From positions 374,001 to 438,000 of the forward strand of contig NW_026728918.1 in the NCBI RefSeq assembly GCF_030272615.1: 64,000 nucleotides of DNA, in the 5' to 3' direction. Origin of the DNA: Cryptomeria japonica (lineage: Eukaryota > Streptophyta > Pinopsida > Cupressales > Cupressaceae). Position 1 is the first letter of the stretch, and each line of letters starts with the position of its first letter. This document shows positions 22,400 to 33,868 of this stretch, one piece after another. The notes beneath the pieces are model-generated. The model did not search any database and was not told where the DNA came from. It saw nothing but the letters and a program-made list of their open reading frames with translations. Made by a program: the position numbers and the translations under genes.

Positions 22400-24590
22400 G
22401 TGGGAGAGAGGGGCCGAGAAAAGATTGGTAGATCATTAATTGGTATTTGTGACGAGGATGGTTTATTTGGAAAGAGATTTTCTACAAAGAATGGATTGTC
22501 GTTTGATGAAAAGGGTGTTTTTTTCTGTTTGTTTTGCTGTGAGAGTTTCTGGTTTGAACAGGCATTTGTAACCAATGGGACCGAGAGCTAAATGTGTTGC
22601 AGAAGTCAAGATCAAATTGTAGCTAGTAGTTCGTTTAACGTAGTGATTGAGAGAAGTTACTAAGATTCGGTCTGGTTTCAAGAATGATCTATCCTATGTA
22701 AGATGTTATCTAAGTTAACTTAGGTTTGATAAGATGTTGTTTGAACTAGCTTAAAGATGATCAAAAAAATCATGCCACACAATGGCAGGGGTACACTATC
22801 AAGGTTGTTTATGCTCAGGAGGATGATAACCAGTTTTAGGCTTGTTGTAGACTGTTTTAGGTAGGTTTGACTGTTCTAAGACTGTACAACAATATAGCAG
22901 CTTTAGGATAATAAGAGTTTTGTTTCATACGAGTTGCTCCCTAGTACGGTACGACACATGGGCATGTCCCGAATGACAAAGGATTCAGTGTAGTTTTGTC
23001 TCGTATGACATAGGATTTAGCTTTAAATGACAGACTTCTGGGTTTTGTACGACAGAGGATTGAGCTCGGACGACAAATTAGCAGACTCGTACAACATAGG
23101 ATATGGTGCAGGACGACAAATGATTAGGTTCGTACAACTGTTAACAAGACAGAGACAAAAATTTTGAGTTTTTCAATAACTCAGTATGACCAATTCTGAG
23201 ATGGACTGATTTTGACCAGGATAGAGTAGTTTTGGACAAATTTTCAACTTAGGGTAGACTAGTTCTGACACGAACAGATTTTATCACTGAGTTGTTGATT
23301 TGTTTTCTCCAGTTTTAGTATTCTAGTTTTAGTTTGAGGGATGAAAACACAGAAAACACGCAGTATGAATAGTAACTCCAATCACAACATGCAAACCCTA
23401 TGGAAGTTGGCTTAGAGAAAAAAACCTTTGCTTGCTGACTTAGGTACACACCCAATAGCTAATCAGAATATGACTATTGAGTCTCACACAATGGATTCTC
23501 AACGGTGTATTAACTGACTCCAAATGCTAATGGGGGCACGATATGGCAAGTGTCTTGAGAGAGTTACTATCTCTCTTGCAGAAAGATTATCAACCTTTCG
23601 GAGGTGAATCGGGTAGCTTCTAATTTTAATTGGATCTAGTAAGGGTTCCATTCGGTGCATCGAGGTATAAACTCAATTAAGAGGTCTCCCAGCCTTTAAA
23701 ACCAAGGTTCAATATACCTGAAGGTACTGAGGAGAGCTATTCCCGAGCATTGTCATTGACTTGATTTTCATCAAATCACGTTTATTTTATAGTGAGCTGG
23801 AGTACTTGCCATTTAGCCGTTCCCACTTAGGTCGTTCCGCTCACACCGGCCATAAAGGATTTAAGAGTTTTTAAGCTCCTCGAGAGGGCAAGCTTGCTAA
23901 AGATATACAAATCTCAAACAAAGAAAATGCCTCAAGGGTCTGGATTTTCGATTGTCTAAAAAGACAAGAGCATACTCTCCTACCTCTTGGAATTTACTTA
24001 AAACACAAAATACAAATTTGTTCTTTAACTAGATAGCAAGTTAGGTGCCTAAAAAATGAATTTAAAGAATACACGATGTTTGGTTGATTCTCTTTAGGCA
24101 ACCTGTAAAAACAATGTATTAGTAGTCATGTTGTTTTCATTCTTTGATAGGTGTATGTTTGATTGATAAATTCTTTGACAAGCGTCCTACAAGAAACTGG
24201 TTAGGCTATGAAAATATCAGGCAGATAGAAGACGATTCAGGGTTAGCGTCAGTATCATCAAAATTTGACAGAAGACCTGAAAAGTGAAACTTTCTTTAAC
24301 CCAACAGAATATAGAATCGTATGACAATTATCATAGAATGAAATGACAAAAGACTTTTATCATACGAGTCAGAACTAAGCATAGGACGACAGAAGATAAA
24401 ACCAGATAATCAGAACAGCATGTCGTACGACAAGTAACAGGCTTCAATATAATGTTGTACGATAAATAACATGCTTCAATATAATTTTGTATGATGCAGT
24501 GATACTATTTGTATGATATTTCGCAGAGATTGTACGGACGAAACCTACGAGATTAAAAAAATGATTTTGAGGCCGAAAAAATAGTTTCCT
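22400..24590 (-). other. Long untranslated leader of the gypsy element, copy 1
   Basis: About 2.2 kb between PBS and gag contains no long frame. It includes a block of degenerate 21-23-bp repeats built on GTACGACA (about 22,880-23,140) and a second cluster (about 24,300-24,540). It pairs with 27,925-30,156 in copy 2. Confidence 0.7.
22880..23140. repeat. Degenerate 21-23-bp repeats on a TCGTACGAC core, copy 1
   Basis: Successive units carry GTACGACA, GTATGACA, GAATGACA, GTACAACA and GACGACAA at about 21-22-bp steps, often followed by AGGATT. Copy 2 has one extra unit at its end near 28,400. Confidence 0.65.
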
Positions 24591-24608
24591 GCCCCATGGT
24601 GGGTGCCA
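24591..24608 (-). other. Gypsy primer-binding site, copy 1
   Basis: Minus strand TGGCACCCACCATGGGGC, four bases from the LTR end. It matches the common plant gypsy form TGGCGCCCACCGTGGGGC apart from two G-to-A changes at CpG positions. Confidence 0.75.
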
Positions 24609-24612
24609 AAAA

Positions 24613-25714
24613 TGTGTGTGTGAAAAGTGGACCTGTAACTGTATCTGGAATACACAACACTTCAATTAAGTCATTAGATGCATGGTTAGTAAATCAATAA
24701 TCAATAAATAATAAACCATTACAAATCGACCCATTGCCTTCTAGTAGATGCGAGTTTAGATTGCTCTTAGATTGCTAAGCTATCCAGTGACTTGAGAACA
24801 CCTAAACGAAGGATTTTTAAATCTATATGAGCATGAATATGAGCTAAATGGATGCAAGATTTAAGCTAGATATGCAAGATTAATCTAACATGATTTAAGC
24901 CATATATGAATATTTAAGCTAAATGATTTAATGAATATAAAATAACTAATATGCAATATCTCAATGCAAATTCTCAATGAACCTAGAGCAAAAACAACAT
25001 AATAGCAATATATTCTCCAGGATTTTTGAATGAGAGATGAGAGCCTGAATTTATAGAAAATTCAAAAAGAAACCAAAGACTAAGACGAAATGACAATGAG
25101 CGGTCAAGATTTTCCAAGAGGAAGCACAATCCAAGTGAATTGATGTGATTGGATGCTTTTCTCTGTTTTAAAGGAAATTGAACTAAAATTAAGATAAAAT
25201 CAAGAAAAAACTGATTTATTCTCTATTTCATTGAATTTTAATATTTAATTGTTTTAATTGCTTTCTTTGAGATTATTTATCAATTTTTAATTTGTTTTTC
25301 AAGATTATCTCCAATTGATTTCTTTTCTCAAATTTTTAATTCTTTTATTTGTCAACTAATTCCTTTTTTGATTTGTTTCCTTTTTTGAAGATTTGTGCTC
25401 ATAATTTCCAATTCCTCTTTCTTGATTTGTTTCCCTTTTTGAAGATTTATGGCAAATTGATTTATTTAATTAAATATGCTAGGATATTTAATAAAATAAA
25501 TAAGATAATTGTTTAAAATAATTTACTTGGAATGATTTAATTAATTAAATAAATATTTAATTAATATTGGTTGATTAATTTTGCCATGTGACATTTGATG
25601 ATTAAAGAATTAATTGTGTGCTCAAGATTTATTTAATTGCCTTTGGTTAGGACCTTGGTGACATTGTCGAGATTAGGGACCCATGGTTTAGATGACCATT
25701 TTTAGGGTATCACA
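24613..25714 (-). repeat. Gypsy 5' LTR, copy 1
   Basis: 1,102 bp, starting TGTGATACCC and ending CACACACA on the minus strand (TG...CA). It contains AT-rich ATTTAATTAATTAAATAAAT-type blocks near 25,540. It aligns along its length with 30,181-31,280. Confidence 0.85.
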
Positions 25715-26885
25715 CTTAGGTGGAAGGAATAGATTTTGAAGAAAAATTTTCTCTGGTAGAAAGGATGGAAGCTATACGTATGTTTCCTGTATTTTATTCT
25801 TACAAGAACTTTAGATTTTATCAAATGGATGTCAAGATACCATTTTTGAATGGAGATCTAGAAGAAGAGGTATACATTGAGAAAACGGATGGGTTTATAC
25901 TAATAGAAGATTTAGATATGGTGTGAAGACTGAAGAAATCATTGTATGGGCTCAAATAGGTTTCCAAGGTTTGGTATGAAGATTAGATAGGTATTTTCTA
26001 TGATATAATTTTAGGAAAGGTACAATAGATAGTAATCTTTATTTCAAGATTGATGGAGATAAGTTATTGATTGTTATAGTTTATGTTGACGACATTATAT
26101 TCAAAGGAAATGATAGCTTATGTAAATATTTTTCTAAAGAGATGCAAAAAGAGTTTGAAATGTCAATGATTGGTGAGTTATCTTTCTTTCTTGGAGACTT
26201 AGTTTCCATATAGACTGATAGAAGATCTGGATATGGTGTGTAGACTGAAGAAATCATTGTATGGGCTCAAACAGGTTTCCAAGGTTTCGTATGCAAGATT
26301 ATACAGGTATTTGCTATGACAAAATTTATGGAAAGGTACAATAGATAGGAATATTTATTTCAATATTGATGGAGATAAGTTATTGATTGTTATAGTTTAT
26401 GTTGATGACATTATATTCAAAGGAAATGATAGCTTATGTAAAGATTTTTCTAAAGAGATGCAAAAATATTTTGAAATGTCAATGATTAGTGAGTTATCTT
26501 TCTTTCTTGGATTACAAGTTATTTAATCAAAAACTGAAATTTTAATCTCACAAAGAAAGTATGTGAAATAATTGTTGAAGAAATTTGAGTTTGATGGTTT
26601 TAAACCTATTACAACTCCTTTGACCATTGGTTGCAAGATGAGAAAAGATGATGAAACTCTGGAGATTAATTAGAAGTACAGATCAATGATTGCTAGATTA
26701 TTGTATTTGGTAGCATCTAGATCAGATATCGTGCAACTTATATGTTTGGCAGCTAGGTTTTAGGTAAATCCGAAGGTTACACATGAGCAAGTTGTGAAAA
26801 GAATTTTTGGATATTTGAAAGGTACTGTAGATTTTAGACTCTGGTATAAAAAAGGTAGAGATTTCATGTTAAAAGTTTATACTGA
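25715..26885 (+). pseudogene. Ty1/copia pol relic, tandem unit 1
   Basis: It begins abruptly at VEGIDFEEKFSLVERMEAIR, right against the gypsy LTR, and follows the RT order: FYQMDVKIPFLNGDLEEEVY, LKKSLYGLK, and VYVDDIIFKGNDS near 26,080 with the catalytic Asp pair. At 26,193-26,214 the sequence jumps from FFLG back to a second RT segment (26,214 onward). The second segment repeats LKKSLYGLKQ and VYVDDIIF and runs to RNase H (LKVYTD). It is cut at 26,885 by gypsy gag on the opposite strand. Many TAG/TGA codons. Confidence 0.85.
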
Positions 26886-27923
26886 TAGTATCTACCACTC
26901 CATCACTAACAACATTCATGTTGTCATCATTGTCATATTTCCAGTACTTTCTCTTTTCTTTAGAACTATAACCTTGCGATGTTTCTTTCCAAAGTGATAT
27001 ATCTCCCTTTTTTATAAGCACATCTTCCATTCTAAGGGCGTTATCTACCATTTTGTTGAATGAAGGATGTACTTGCATCTGGGCATTGTACTTTAATTCA
27101 AGGATTAAGTTGTTTACAAAGATATCCATTTTCTCAAGGTCTGGGATAGTCTATGAATATCTAGAGAACATCTTTCTCCATCGTTGGAGAAAAGTGAGAA
27201 AGGGTTCTCTTGTTTTTTATTTGGTATTGCAAAGTTCTATCATAGTGACTGGGTGACGAATGTTGGAGGAGTATTGTTGTAGGAATAGTTGGATTAATTC
27301 TTCGAAAGTTTTTATTCCCATGGGTAGACTTGAGAACCATTCCATAGCTTGCCCCCCTAAACTTCTCGAGAAAAGGCACATGAGATACGTTTGGTTGTGC
27401 ATGAACTCCATACATAAAGCACAAAATTCTCTGATATGATCTTGGGGGTCCGTATTCTCATCATATTTGTCAAACTTAGGCATTTCTACCCTTGAGGGAA
27501 AGGGAGGCATGTAAAGGTTTTTGTCAAATGGGAATGGGCATATTGTGTCCAGAGAAAATTGTTTTGGTGTTTTATCTTTGTTTTTTAGTTTTGTGACCTT
27601 GTTTGTAATGTTTGCATTTGTTTGTTTATCTTTCCCCATGGTGTCTCTTCTTCTTTAGTGATGAGGGGCTCCACATTATAACCAATAGGGAGTTTGGTGC
27701 CTTGCTTTGCTAATTCTAGGAAATAGTCTTCTTTTTCCCTAGCCATGATGACCTTCATCATTTTTTGAAATTCTTTATCATTCTGACATTTATGAATTTC
27801 GGCCTCGGGAGGCTCAGGAAGCTCAGATTCAGTTGATGAGGAATCACTGTTAGTGGCATGATTGCAGAAGTTGTCATGAGTGTCTCGTTTACTAGCTTCT
27901 CTTTCTTGTCTTTCCCTAGACAT
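26886..27923 (-). pseudogene. Ty3/gypsy gag, copy 2 (C-terminus missing)
   Basis: It starts MSRERQEREASKRDTHDN at the ATG 27,923-27,921. Here the Gln codon that is a stop in copy 1 is intact. It continues in two or three frames through PQDHIREFCALCMEF, GQAMEWFSSLPMGIKTFEEL and FSPTMEKD/SRYS to LKYNAQMQVHPSFNKM, and stops at the duplication junction. Frameshifts near 27,600 and 27,215 and a stop at the YS-stop-TIPD position break it. The zinc-knuckle region is absent. Confidence 0.85.
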
Positions 27924-27924
27924 G

Positions 27925-30156
27925 GTGGGAGAGAGGGGCCGACCAAAGATTGGTAGATCGTAAACTAGTATTTGTGATAAGGGTCCGGTTTATTTGGAAA
28001 GAGATTTTCTACAAAGAATGGATTGTTGTTTGATGAAAAGGGTGTTTTTTTATTTGTTTGTTTTGCTGCAAGAGTTTCTGGTTTGAACAGGCATTTGTAA
28101 CCGACCGAACTGAGAGCTAAATGTGTTGCAGTAGTTTGTTTAACATAGTGATTGAGAGAAGTTACTAAAATCTGGTCTAGTTTCAAGAATGATCTATCCT
28201 ATGTAAGACGTTATCTAAGTTAACTTAGGTTTGATAAGATGTTGTTTGAACTAGCTTAAAGATGATCGACAAAATTGTGCAACGCAATGACAGGGGTACA
28301 CTATCAACGTTGTTTATGCTCAGGAGGATGATAACCAATTTTAGGCTCGCTATAGACTGTTTTAGGCAGGTTTGACTATTCTGGACTGATAAACTCAGAG
28401 ACTTGTACGACATGATTTCTAAGACTGTACGACAGTATAGAAGCTTTAGGATAATAACAGTTTTGTTTTGTACGAGTTGCTCCCTAGTACAGTATAACAA
28501 ATGGGCATGTCCCGAACGACAAAGGATTCAATGCAGTTTTGTCTCGTACGACATAGGATTTAGCTTTAAATGACAGACTTCTGGGTTTTGTATGACAGAG
28601 GATTGATCTCGAATGACAAATTAGTAGACTCGTACAACACAGGATATGGTGCAGGACGACAAATGATCAGGTTCGTACGATTGTTAACAGGACAGAGACA
28701 AAAATTATGAGTTTTTCAATAACTGAGTATGAGCAATTCTGAGATGGACTGATTTTTGACCAGGATAGACTAGTTTTGGACAAATTTTTGACTTAGGGTA
28801 GACTAGTTCTGACACGGACAGAGTTTATCACTGTGTTGTTGATTTGTTTTCTCTAGTTTTAGTATTCCAGTTTTAGTTTGAGGGATGAAAACACAAAAAA
28901 CACGTAGTTCAAACAGTAACTCCAATCACAACATGCAAACCCTATGGAAGTTGGCTTAGAGAAGAAAACCTTTGCTTGCTAACTTAGGTACACACCCAAT
29001 AGCTAATCAGAATATGGTCGTTGAGTCTCACATAATGGATTCTCAACACCGTATTAACCGACTCCAAATGCTAATGGGAGCACAATATGGCAAGTGTCTT
29101 GGGAGAGTTACTATCTCTCTTGCAGAAACATTATCAACCTTTCGAAGGTGAATCGAGTAGCTTATAATTTTAATTGGATCTAGTAAGGGTTCCATTCAGC
29201 GCGTCAAGGTATAAACTCAATTAAGAGGTCTCGCAGCCTTGAAAACTAAGGTTCAATATACCCGAAAGTACTGAGGAGAGCTATTCCCGAGCACTGTCGT
29301 TGACTTGATTTTCATCAAATCACATTTATTTTATAGTGAGCTGGAGTACTTGGCATTTAGCCATTCCCACTTAGGTCATTCTGCTCACACCGGCCATAAA
29401 GGCTTTAAGAGTTTTTAAGCTCCTCGGGAGGGCAAGCCTGCTAAAGATATACAAATCTCAAACAAAGAAAATGCCTCAAGGGACTGGATTTTTGATTGTC
29501 TAAAAACACAAGAGCATACTCTCCTACCTCTCGAAATTTACTTAAAACACAAAATACAGATTTGTTCTTTAACCAGATAGCAAGTTAGGTTCCTAAAAAA
29601 TGAATTTAAAGAATACACGATGTTTGGTTGATTCTCTTTAGGCAACCTGCAAAAACAATGTATCAGTAATCATGTTGTTTTCATTCTTTGACAGGCGTAT
29701 GTTTGATTGATAAATTCTTTGACAAGAGTCCTACAAGAAACTGGTTAGGCTGTGAAAATATTAGGCAGACAAAAGATGATTTAGGGTTAGCGTCAGTATC
29801 ATCAAAATTTGATAGAAGACCTGAAAAGTGAAACTTGCTTTAACCCAACAGAATACAGAATCATATGACAATTATCATAGAATGAAATGACAAAAGAATT
29901 TTATCATACGAGTCAGAACTAAGCATAGGACAATAGAAGATAAAATCAGATAATCAGAACAGCATGTCGTACGACACCACTTTCTGATTCATATGGCAAG
30001 TAACATGCTTCAATATAATGTCGTACGATAAATAACATGCTTCAATATAATTTTGTATGATGTAGTGATACTATTCGTACAATATTTCGTAGAGATTGTA
30101 CGGATGAAACATGCAAGATAAAAAAAATGATTTTGAGGCCAAAAATTTAGTTTCCT
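27925..30156 (-). other. Gypsy leader, copy 2
   Basis: Non-coding leader matching 22,400-24,590, with the repeat block at 28,400-28,690 and a second cluster at 29,850-30,110. The remaining sequence has no recognised feature. Confidence 0.7.
28400..28690. repeat. Degenerate 21-23-bp repeats on a TCGTACGAC core, copy 2
   Basis: Seven successive units at about 21-23-bp steps are visible from 28,545: GTACGACATAGGATT, AATGACAGACTTC, GTATGACAGAGGATT, GAATGACAAATTAG, GTACAACACAGGATA, GACGACAAATGATCA, GTACGATTGTTAAC. Looser units lie upstream. Differences between copies fall mainly at CpG positions. Confidence 0.7.
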
Positions 30157-30174
30157 GGCCCACGATGGGTGCCA
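30157..30174 (-). other. Gypsy primer-binding site, copy 2
   Basis: Minus strand TGGCACCCATCGTGGGCC. It retains one CpG lost in copy 1 and has its own changes. Confidence 0.7.
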
Positions 30175-30180
30175 AAAATA

Positions 30181-31280
30181 TGTGTGTGAAAAGTGGACCT
30201 GTATCTGTATCTGGAATACACAACACTCCAATTAATTCATTAGATGCATGGTTAGTAAATCAATAATCAATGAATAATAAACCATTACAAATCGACCCAT
30301 TGCCTTCTAGTAGATGCGATTTTAGATTGCTCTCAGATTGCTAAGTTATCCAGTGACTTGACAACACCTAAATGAAGGATTTTTAAATCTATATGAACAT
30401 GAATATGAGCTAAATGGATGCAAGATTTAAGCTAGATATGCAAGATTAGTTTAACATGATTTAAGCCATATATGAATATTTAAGCTAAATGATTTAATGA
30501 ATATGAAATAACTAATATGCAATATCTCAATGCAAATTCTCAATGAACCTAGAGCAAAAACAACATAATAACAATATATTCTCCAGGATTTTTGAATGAG
30601 AGATGAGAGCCTGAATTTATAGAAAATTCATAAAGAAACCAAAGGCTAAGACGAAATGATGATGAGCTGTCAAGATTTTCCAAGAGGAAGCACAATCCAA
30701 GTGAATTGATGTGATTGGATGATTTTCTCAGTTTTAAAGGAAATTGAACTAAAATTAAGATAAAATCAAGAAAAAACTGATTTATTCTCTATTTCATTCA
30801 ATTTTAATATTTAATTGTTTTAATTGCTTTCTTTGAGATTATTTATCAATTTTTAATTTGTTTTTCAAGATTATCTCCAATTGATTTCTTTTCTCAAACT
30901 TTTAATTCTTTTTTTTGTCAACTAATTCCTTTTTTGATTTGTTTCCTTTTTTGAAGATTTGTGCTCATAATTTCCAATTCCTCTTTCTTGATTTGTTTCC
31001 CTTTTTGAAGATTTATGGCAAATTGATTTATTTAATTAAATATGCTAGGATATTTAATAAAAAAAATAAGATAATTGTTTTAAATGATTTACTTGGAATG
31101 ATTTAATTAATTAAATAAATATTTAATTAATATTGGTTGATTAATTTTGCCATGTGACATTTGATGATTATAGAATTAATTGTGTACTCAAGATTTATTT
31201 AATTGCCTTTTGTTAGGACCTTGGTGACGTTGTTGAGATTAGGGACCCATGGTTTAGATGACCATTTTTAGGGTATTACA
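30181..31280 (-). repeat. Gypsy 5' LTR, copy 2
   Basis: 1,100 bp, TGTAATACCC at its start on the minus strand and CACACACA at its end. It abuts copia sequence CTTAGGTGGAAGG exactly as in copy 1. CTTAG is a candidate target-site duplication whose partner would lie beyond the missing 3' end. Confidence 0.85.
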
Positions 31281-31464
31281 CTTAGGTGGAAGGAATAGAT
31301 TTTGAAGAAACTTTTTCTCTGGTAGAAAGGATGGAAGCTATACGTATGTTTCTTGTATTTTCTTCTTACAAGAACTTTAGATTTTATCAAATGGATGCCA
31401 AGATAGCATTTTTGAATGGAGATCTAAAAGAAGAAGTATACATTGAGAAAACGGATGGGTTTAT

Positions 31465-32250
31465 ACTAATAGAAGATCTAGATATGGTGTGCAGACTGAA
31501 GAAATCATTGTATGGGCTGAAATACGTTTCCAAGGTTTGGTATGAAGATTAGACAGGTATTTTCTATGATAGAATTTTAGGAAAGGTACAATAGATAGTA
31601 ATCTTTATTTTAAGATTGATGGAGATAAGTTATTGATTGTTATAGTTTATGTTGATGACATTATATTCAAAGGAAATGATAGCTTATGTAAAGATTTTTC
31701 TAAAGAGATGGAAAAAGAGTTTGAAATGCCAATGATTGGTGAGTTATCTTTCTTTCTTGGATTACAAGTTATTTAATCTAAAACTAGAATTTTTAGCTCA
31801 CAAAGAAAGTATGTGAAAGAAATGATGAAGAAATTTGAGTTTGATGGTTGTAAACCTATTACAACTCCTTTGACTGTTGGTTGCAAGCTAAGAAAACATA
31901 ATGAATCCCTAGAGATTAATTAGAAGCAAAAATCAATTATTGATAGATTATTGTATTTGGCAGCATCTAGGCTAGATATCATGCAGGTTGTATGTTTGGA
32001 GGCTAGGTTTTAGGCAAATCCTAAGGTTACACATGAGCAAGTTATGAAAAGAATTTTCATATATTTGAAAGGTACTGTAGATTTTAGAATTTGGTATAAA
32101 AAAGGTGGAGATTTCATGTTAAAAGTTTATACTGATGTAGATTGGGTTGGAAATGTCGATGATTGGAAGAGTACTAGTGGTAGTGCTTTCTTTTTAGGAG
32201 ACAAAATGGTCTCTTGGTTCAGTATGAAACAAGACTTAGTTTCCATATAG
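31465..32250 (+). repeat. 786-bp internal tandem duplication in copia pol, first unit
   Basis: It starts ACTAATAGAAGATCT and ends TTTCCATATAG. It is repeated directly at 32,251-33,031, starting ACTGATAGAAGATCT. Confidence 0.8.
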
Positions 32251-33031
32251 ACTGATAGAAGATCTAAATATGGTGTGTAGACTGAAGAAATCATTGTATG
32301 GGCTCAAACAGGTTTCCAAGGTTTCGTACGCAAGATTATACAGGTATTTGCTATGACAAAATTTCAGGAAAGGTACAATAGATAGTAATATTTATTTCAA
32401 TATTGATAGAGATAAGTTATTGATTGTTACAGTTTATGTTGATGACATATTATTCAAAGGAAATGATAGCTTATGTAAAGATTTTTCTAAAGAGATGCAA
32501 AAAGATTTTGAATGTCAATGATTAGTGAGTTATCTTTCTCTCTTGGATTACAAGTTATTTAATCTAAAACTAAAATTTTAATTTCACAAGGAAAGTATGT
32601 GAACTAAATGTTGAAGAAATTTGAGTTTGATGGTTGTAAACCTATTACAAATCCTTTGACCATTGGTTGCAAGATGAGAAAAGATGATGAAACTCTGGAG
32701 ATTAATTAGAAGTACATATCAATGATTTCTTTATTATTATATTTGGTAGCATCTAGATCAGATAACGTGCAATTTATATGTTTGGCAGCTATGTTTTAGG
32801 CAAATCCAAAGGTTACACATGAGCAATTTGTGAAAAGAATTTTTGAATATTTGAAAGGCACTGTAGATTTTACACTCTGGTATAAAAAGGTAGAGATTTC
32901 ATGTTAAAAGTTTATACTCATGGAAATTGGGTTGGAAATGTTGATGACTAGAAGAATACTAGTGGTGGTGCTTTCTTTTTAGGACACAAATTGATCTCTT
33001 AGTTTAGTATGAAACAAGACTTAGTTTCTTT
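32251..33031 (+). repeat. 786-bp internal tandem duplication in copia pol, second unit
   Basis: A second pass through RT motifs. It continues past the duplication into the only surviving RNase H C-terminus. Confidence 0.8.
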
Positions 33032-33512
33032 ATGGACTGTTGAAATAAAGTATATATTTGTAGCATCTTGTCATACTCGGGTAATATGGATTAGACAAAC
33101 CCTTAGAGATATCAAGGTAACATATGATGAAGCAAATCCTACTATGTGTGACAATACAAGTGCAATAAACATTTCAAAAAAATTGGTTATGCATTCAAGA
33201 ACAAAACACAATTCAATCAGATATCACTACTTAAGGGAGAAGGTTGCTGAGAAGGAAGTTTGATTGCAATATATTTTTACAAAAGAACATGTTGCGGATA
33301 TTTTTACTAAGGCATTGGAAAAGGATACTTTTGAGTTTCTTTGGGATAATCTTTGAGTTATTGCCCCACCTTCTTCTATCTAGGTGCATTATGTGCATAA
33401 AACTTTCCAAGGGGAGCATCCATGCCTATTTCTTTTTTCTGGATTGATTTTGTGGCTATTCTCATGGGGAGTAGTTGAGTATGTATTGATTTTGTGGTGT
33501 TTTTATTTTATG

Positions 33513-33524
33513 GAAAAGGGGGAG
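33513..33524 (+). other. Copia polypurine tract
   Basis: GAAAAGGGGGAG, about 150 bp after the RNase H end and just before the LTR beginning TGGTTAGGAG. Confidence 0.7.
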
Positions 33525-33531
33525 ATAAATA

Positions 33532-33840
33532 TGGTTAGGAGTATAGAGATAATATATCCATAAATAGGAACATCTATTAGTGTGTCTATGTATACATGTG
33601 GACATCATGTAAGGGGTGGACACAACTAGCAATATAGCCTTGGTACATGAATGTAATAATGGAATTTAGATGATAAGATAGAAACTTATTATTAATCTAT
33701 AGCTTGCACAATCCTCTAGGTCTACCCAATATCTGAAAGTCCTATGATTTTCTAAAATCATCATCATTAAACATTAATAATTTTGAGGATTCCATGATAC
33801 TTTACATCAATGAAAATATCTTATTGGTGATATGATCTAT
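33532..33840 (+). repeat. Copia 3' LTR (left member of inverted pair)
   Basis: It starts TGGTTAGGAGTATAGAGA. The reverse complement recurs at 44,097-44,404 and a scrap at 11,525-11,610. The 3' edge is not certain: similarity between copies persists to GATATGATCTATT (about 33,841). Confidence 0.7.
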
Positions 33841-33868
33841 TAGTATCCCTGGTGGTTTCTTAATAAAT

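Larger units (their letters stand above)
18397..25714 (-). mobile_element. Ty3/gypsy retrotransposon copy 1, 3' end missing
   Basis: In minus orientation the order is 5' LTR (25,714-24,613), PBS (24,608-24,591), a 2.2-kb leader, gag (from 22,398), a pre-protease/G-patch segment and the N-terminal part of reverse transcriptase. It then stops at about 18,397. The RT finger-palm core with the catalytic Asp pair, RNase H, integrase and 3' LTR are absent. Multiple stops and frameshifts show it is inactive. Its LTR edge abuts copia reverse-transcriptase sequence, so it inserted into an older copia element. Part of it (21,361 onward) is duplicated as copy 2. Confidence 0.85.
21361..26885. repeat. 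Tandem duplication, unit 1 (about 5.5 kb)
   Basis: It contains part of gypsy gag, leader, LTR and the adjoining copia pol. It is repeated directly from 26,886. The offset is 5,525 in gag and about 5,566 at the LTR/copia junction. Divergence is a few percent by eye. Confidence 0.88.
26886..31280 (-). mobile_element. Ty3/gypsy copy 2: LTR, leader and partial gag
   Basis: Same order as copy 1 but ending within gag at the tandem-duplication junction. It is a by-product of the duplication and not a second insertion, because the copia/LTR junction is the same in both. Confidence 0.85.
26886..32140. repeat. Tandem duplication, unit 2
   Basis: It starts in mid-gag (matching 21,361) and carries the second gypsy leader and LTR and the second copia pol. 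Unit 1's last bases TTATACTGAT correspond to 32,127-32,136, where unit 2 continues without a break into RNase H. Confidence 0.88.
31281..33370 (+). pseudogene. Ty1/copia pol relic, tandem unit 2, with internal duplication
   Basis: It carries RT (MEAIRMFLVFSSYKNFRFYQ, FLNGDLKEEVYIEKTDGF, VYVDDIIFKGNDS) through RNase H (TDVDWVGNVDDWKSTSG, MVSWFSMKQDLVS). At 32,250 the sequence restarts within RT and runs again to RNase H, this time through the C-terminus (HTRVIWIRQTLRDI, CDNTSAINISKK, RTKHNSIRYHYLRE, then after a stop FTKEHVADIFTKALE). Known role: polymerase/RNase H of the element. In-frame stops and frameshifts throughout make it inactive. The 5' half of the polyprotein is missing because gypsy inserted here. 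Confidence 0.88.

Noticed and set aside
28400-28690. CRISPR-like array (regular short repeats)
   Set aside because: Repeats are degenerate and contiguous without unique spacers, inside a plant retroelement leader.
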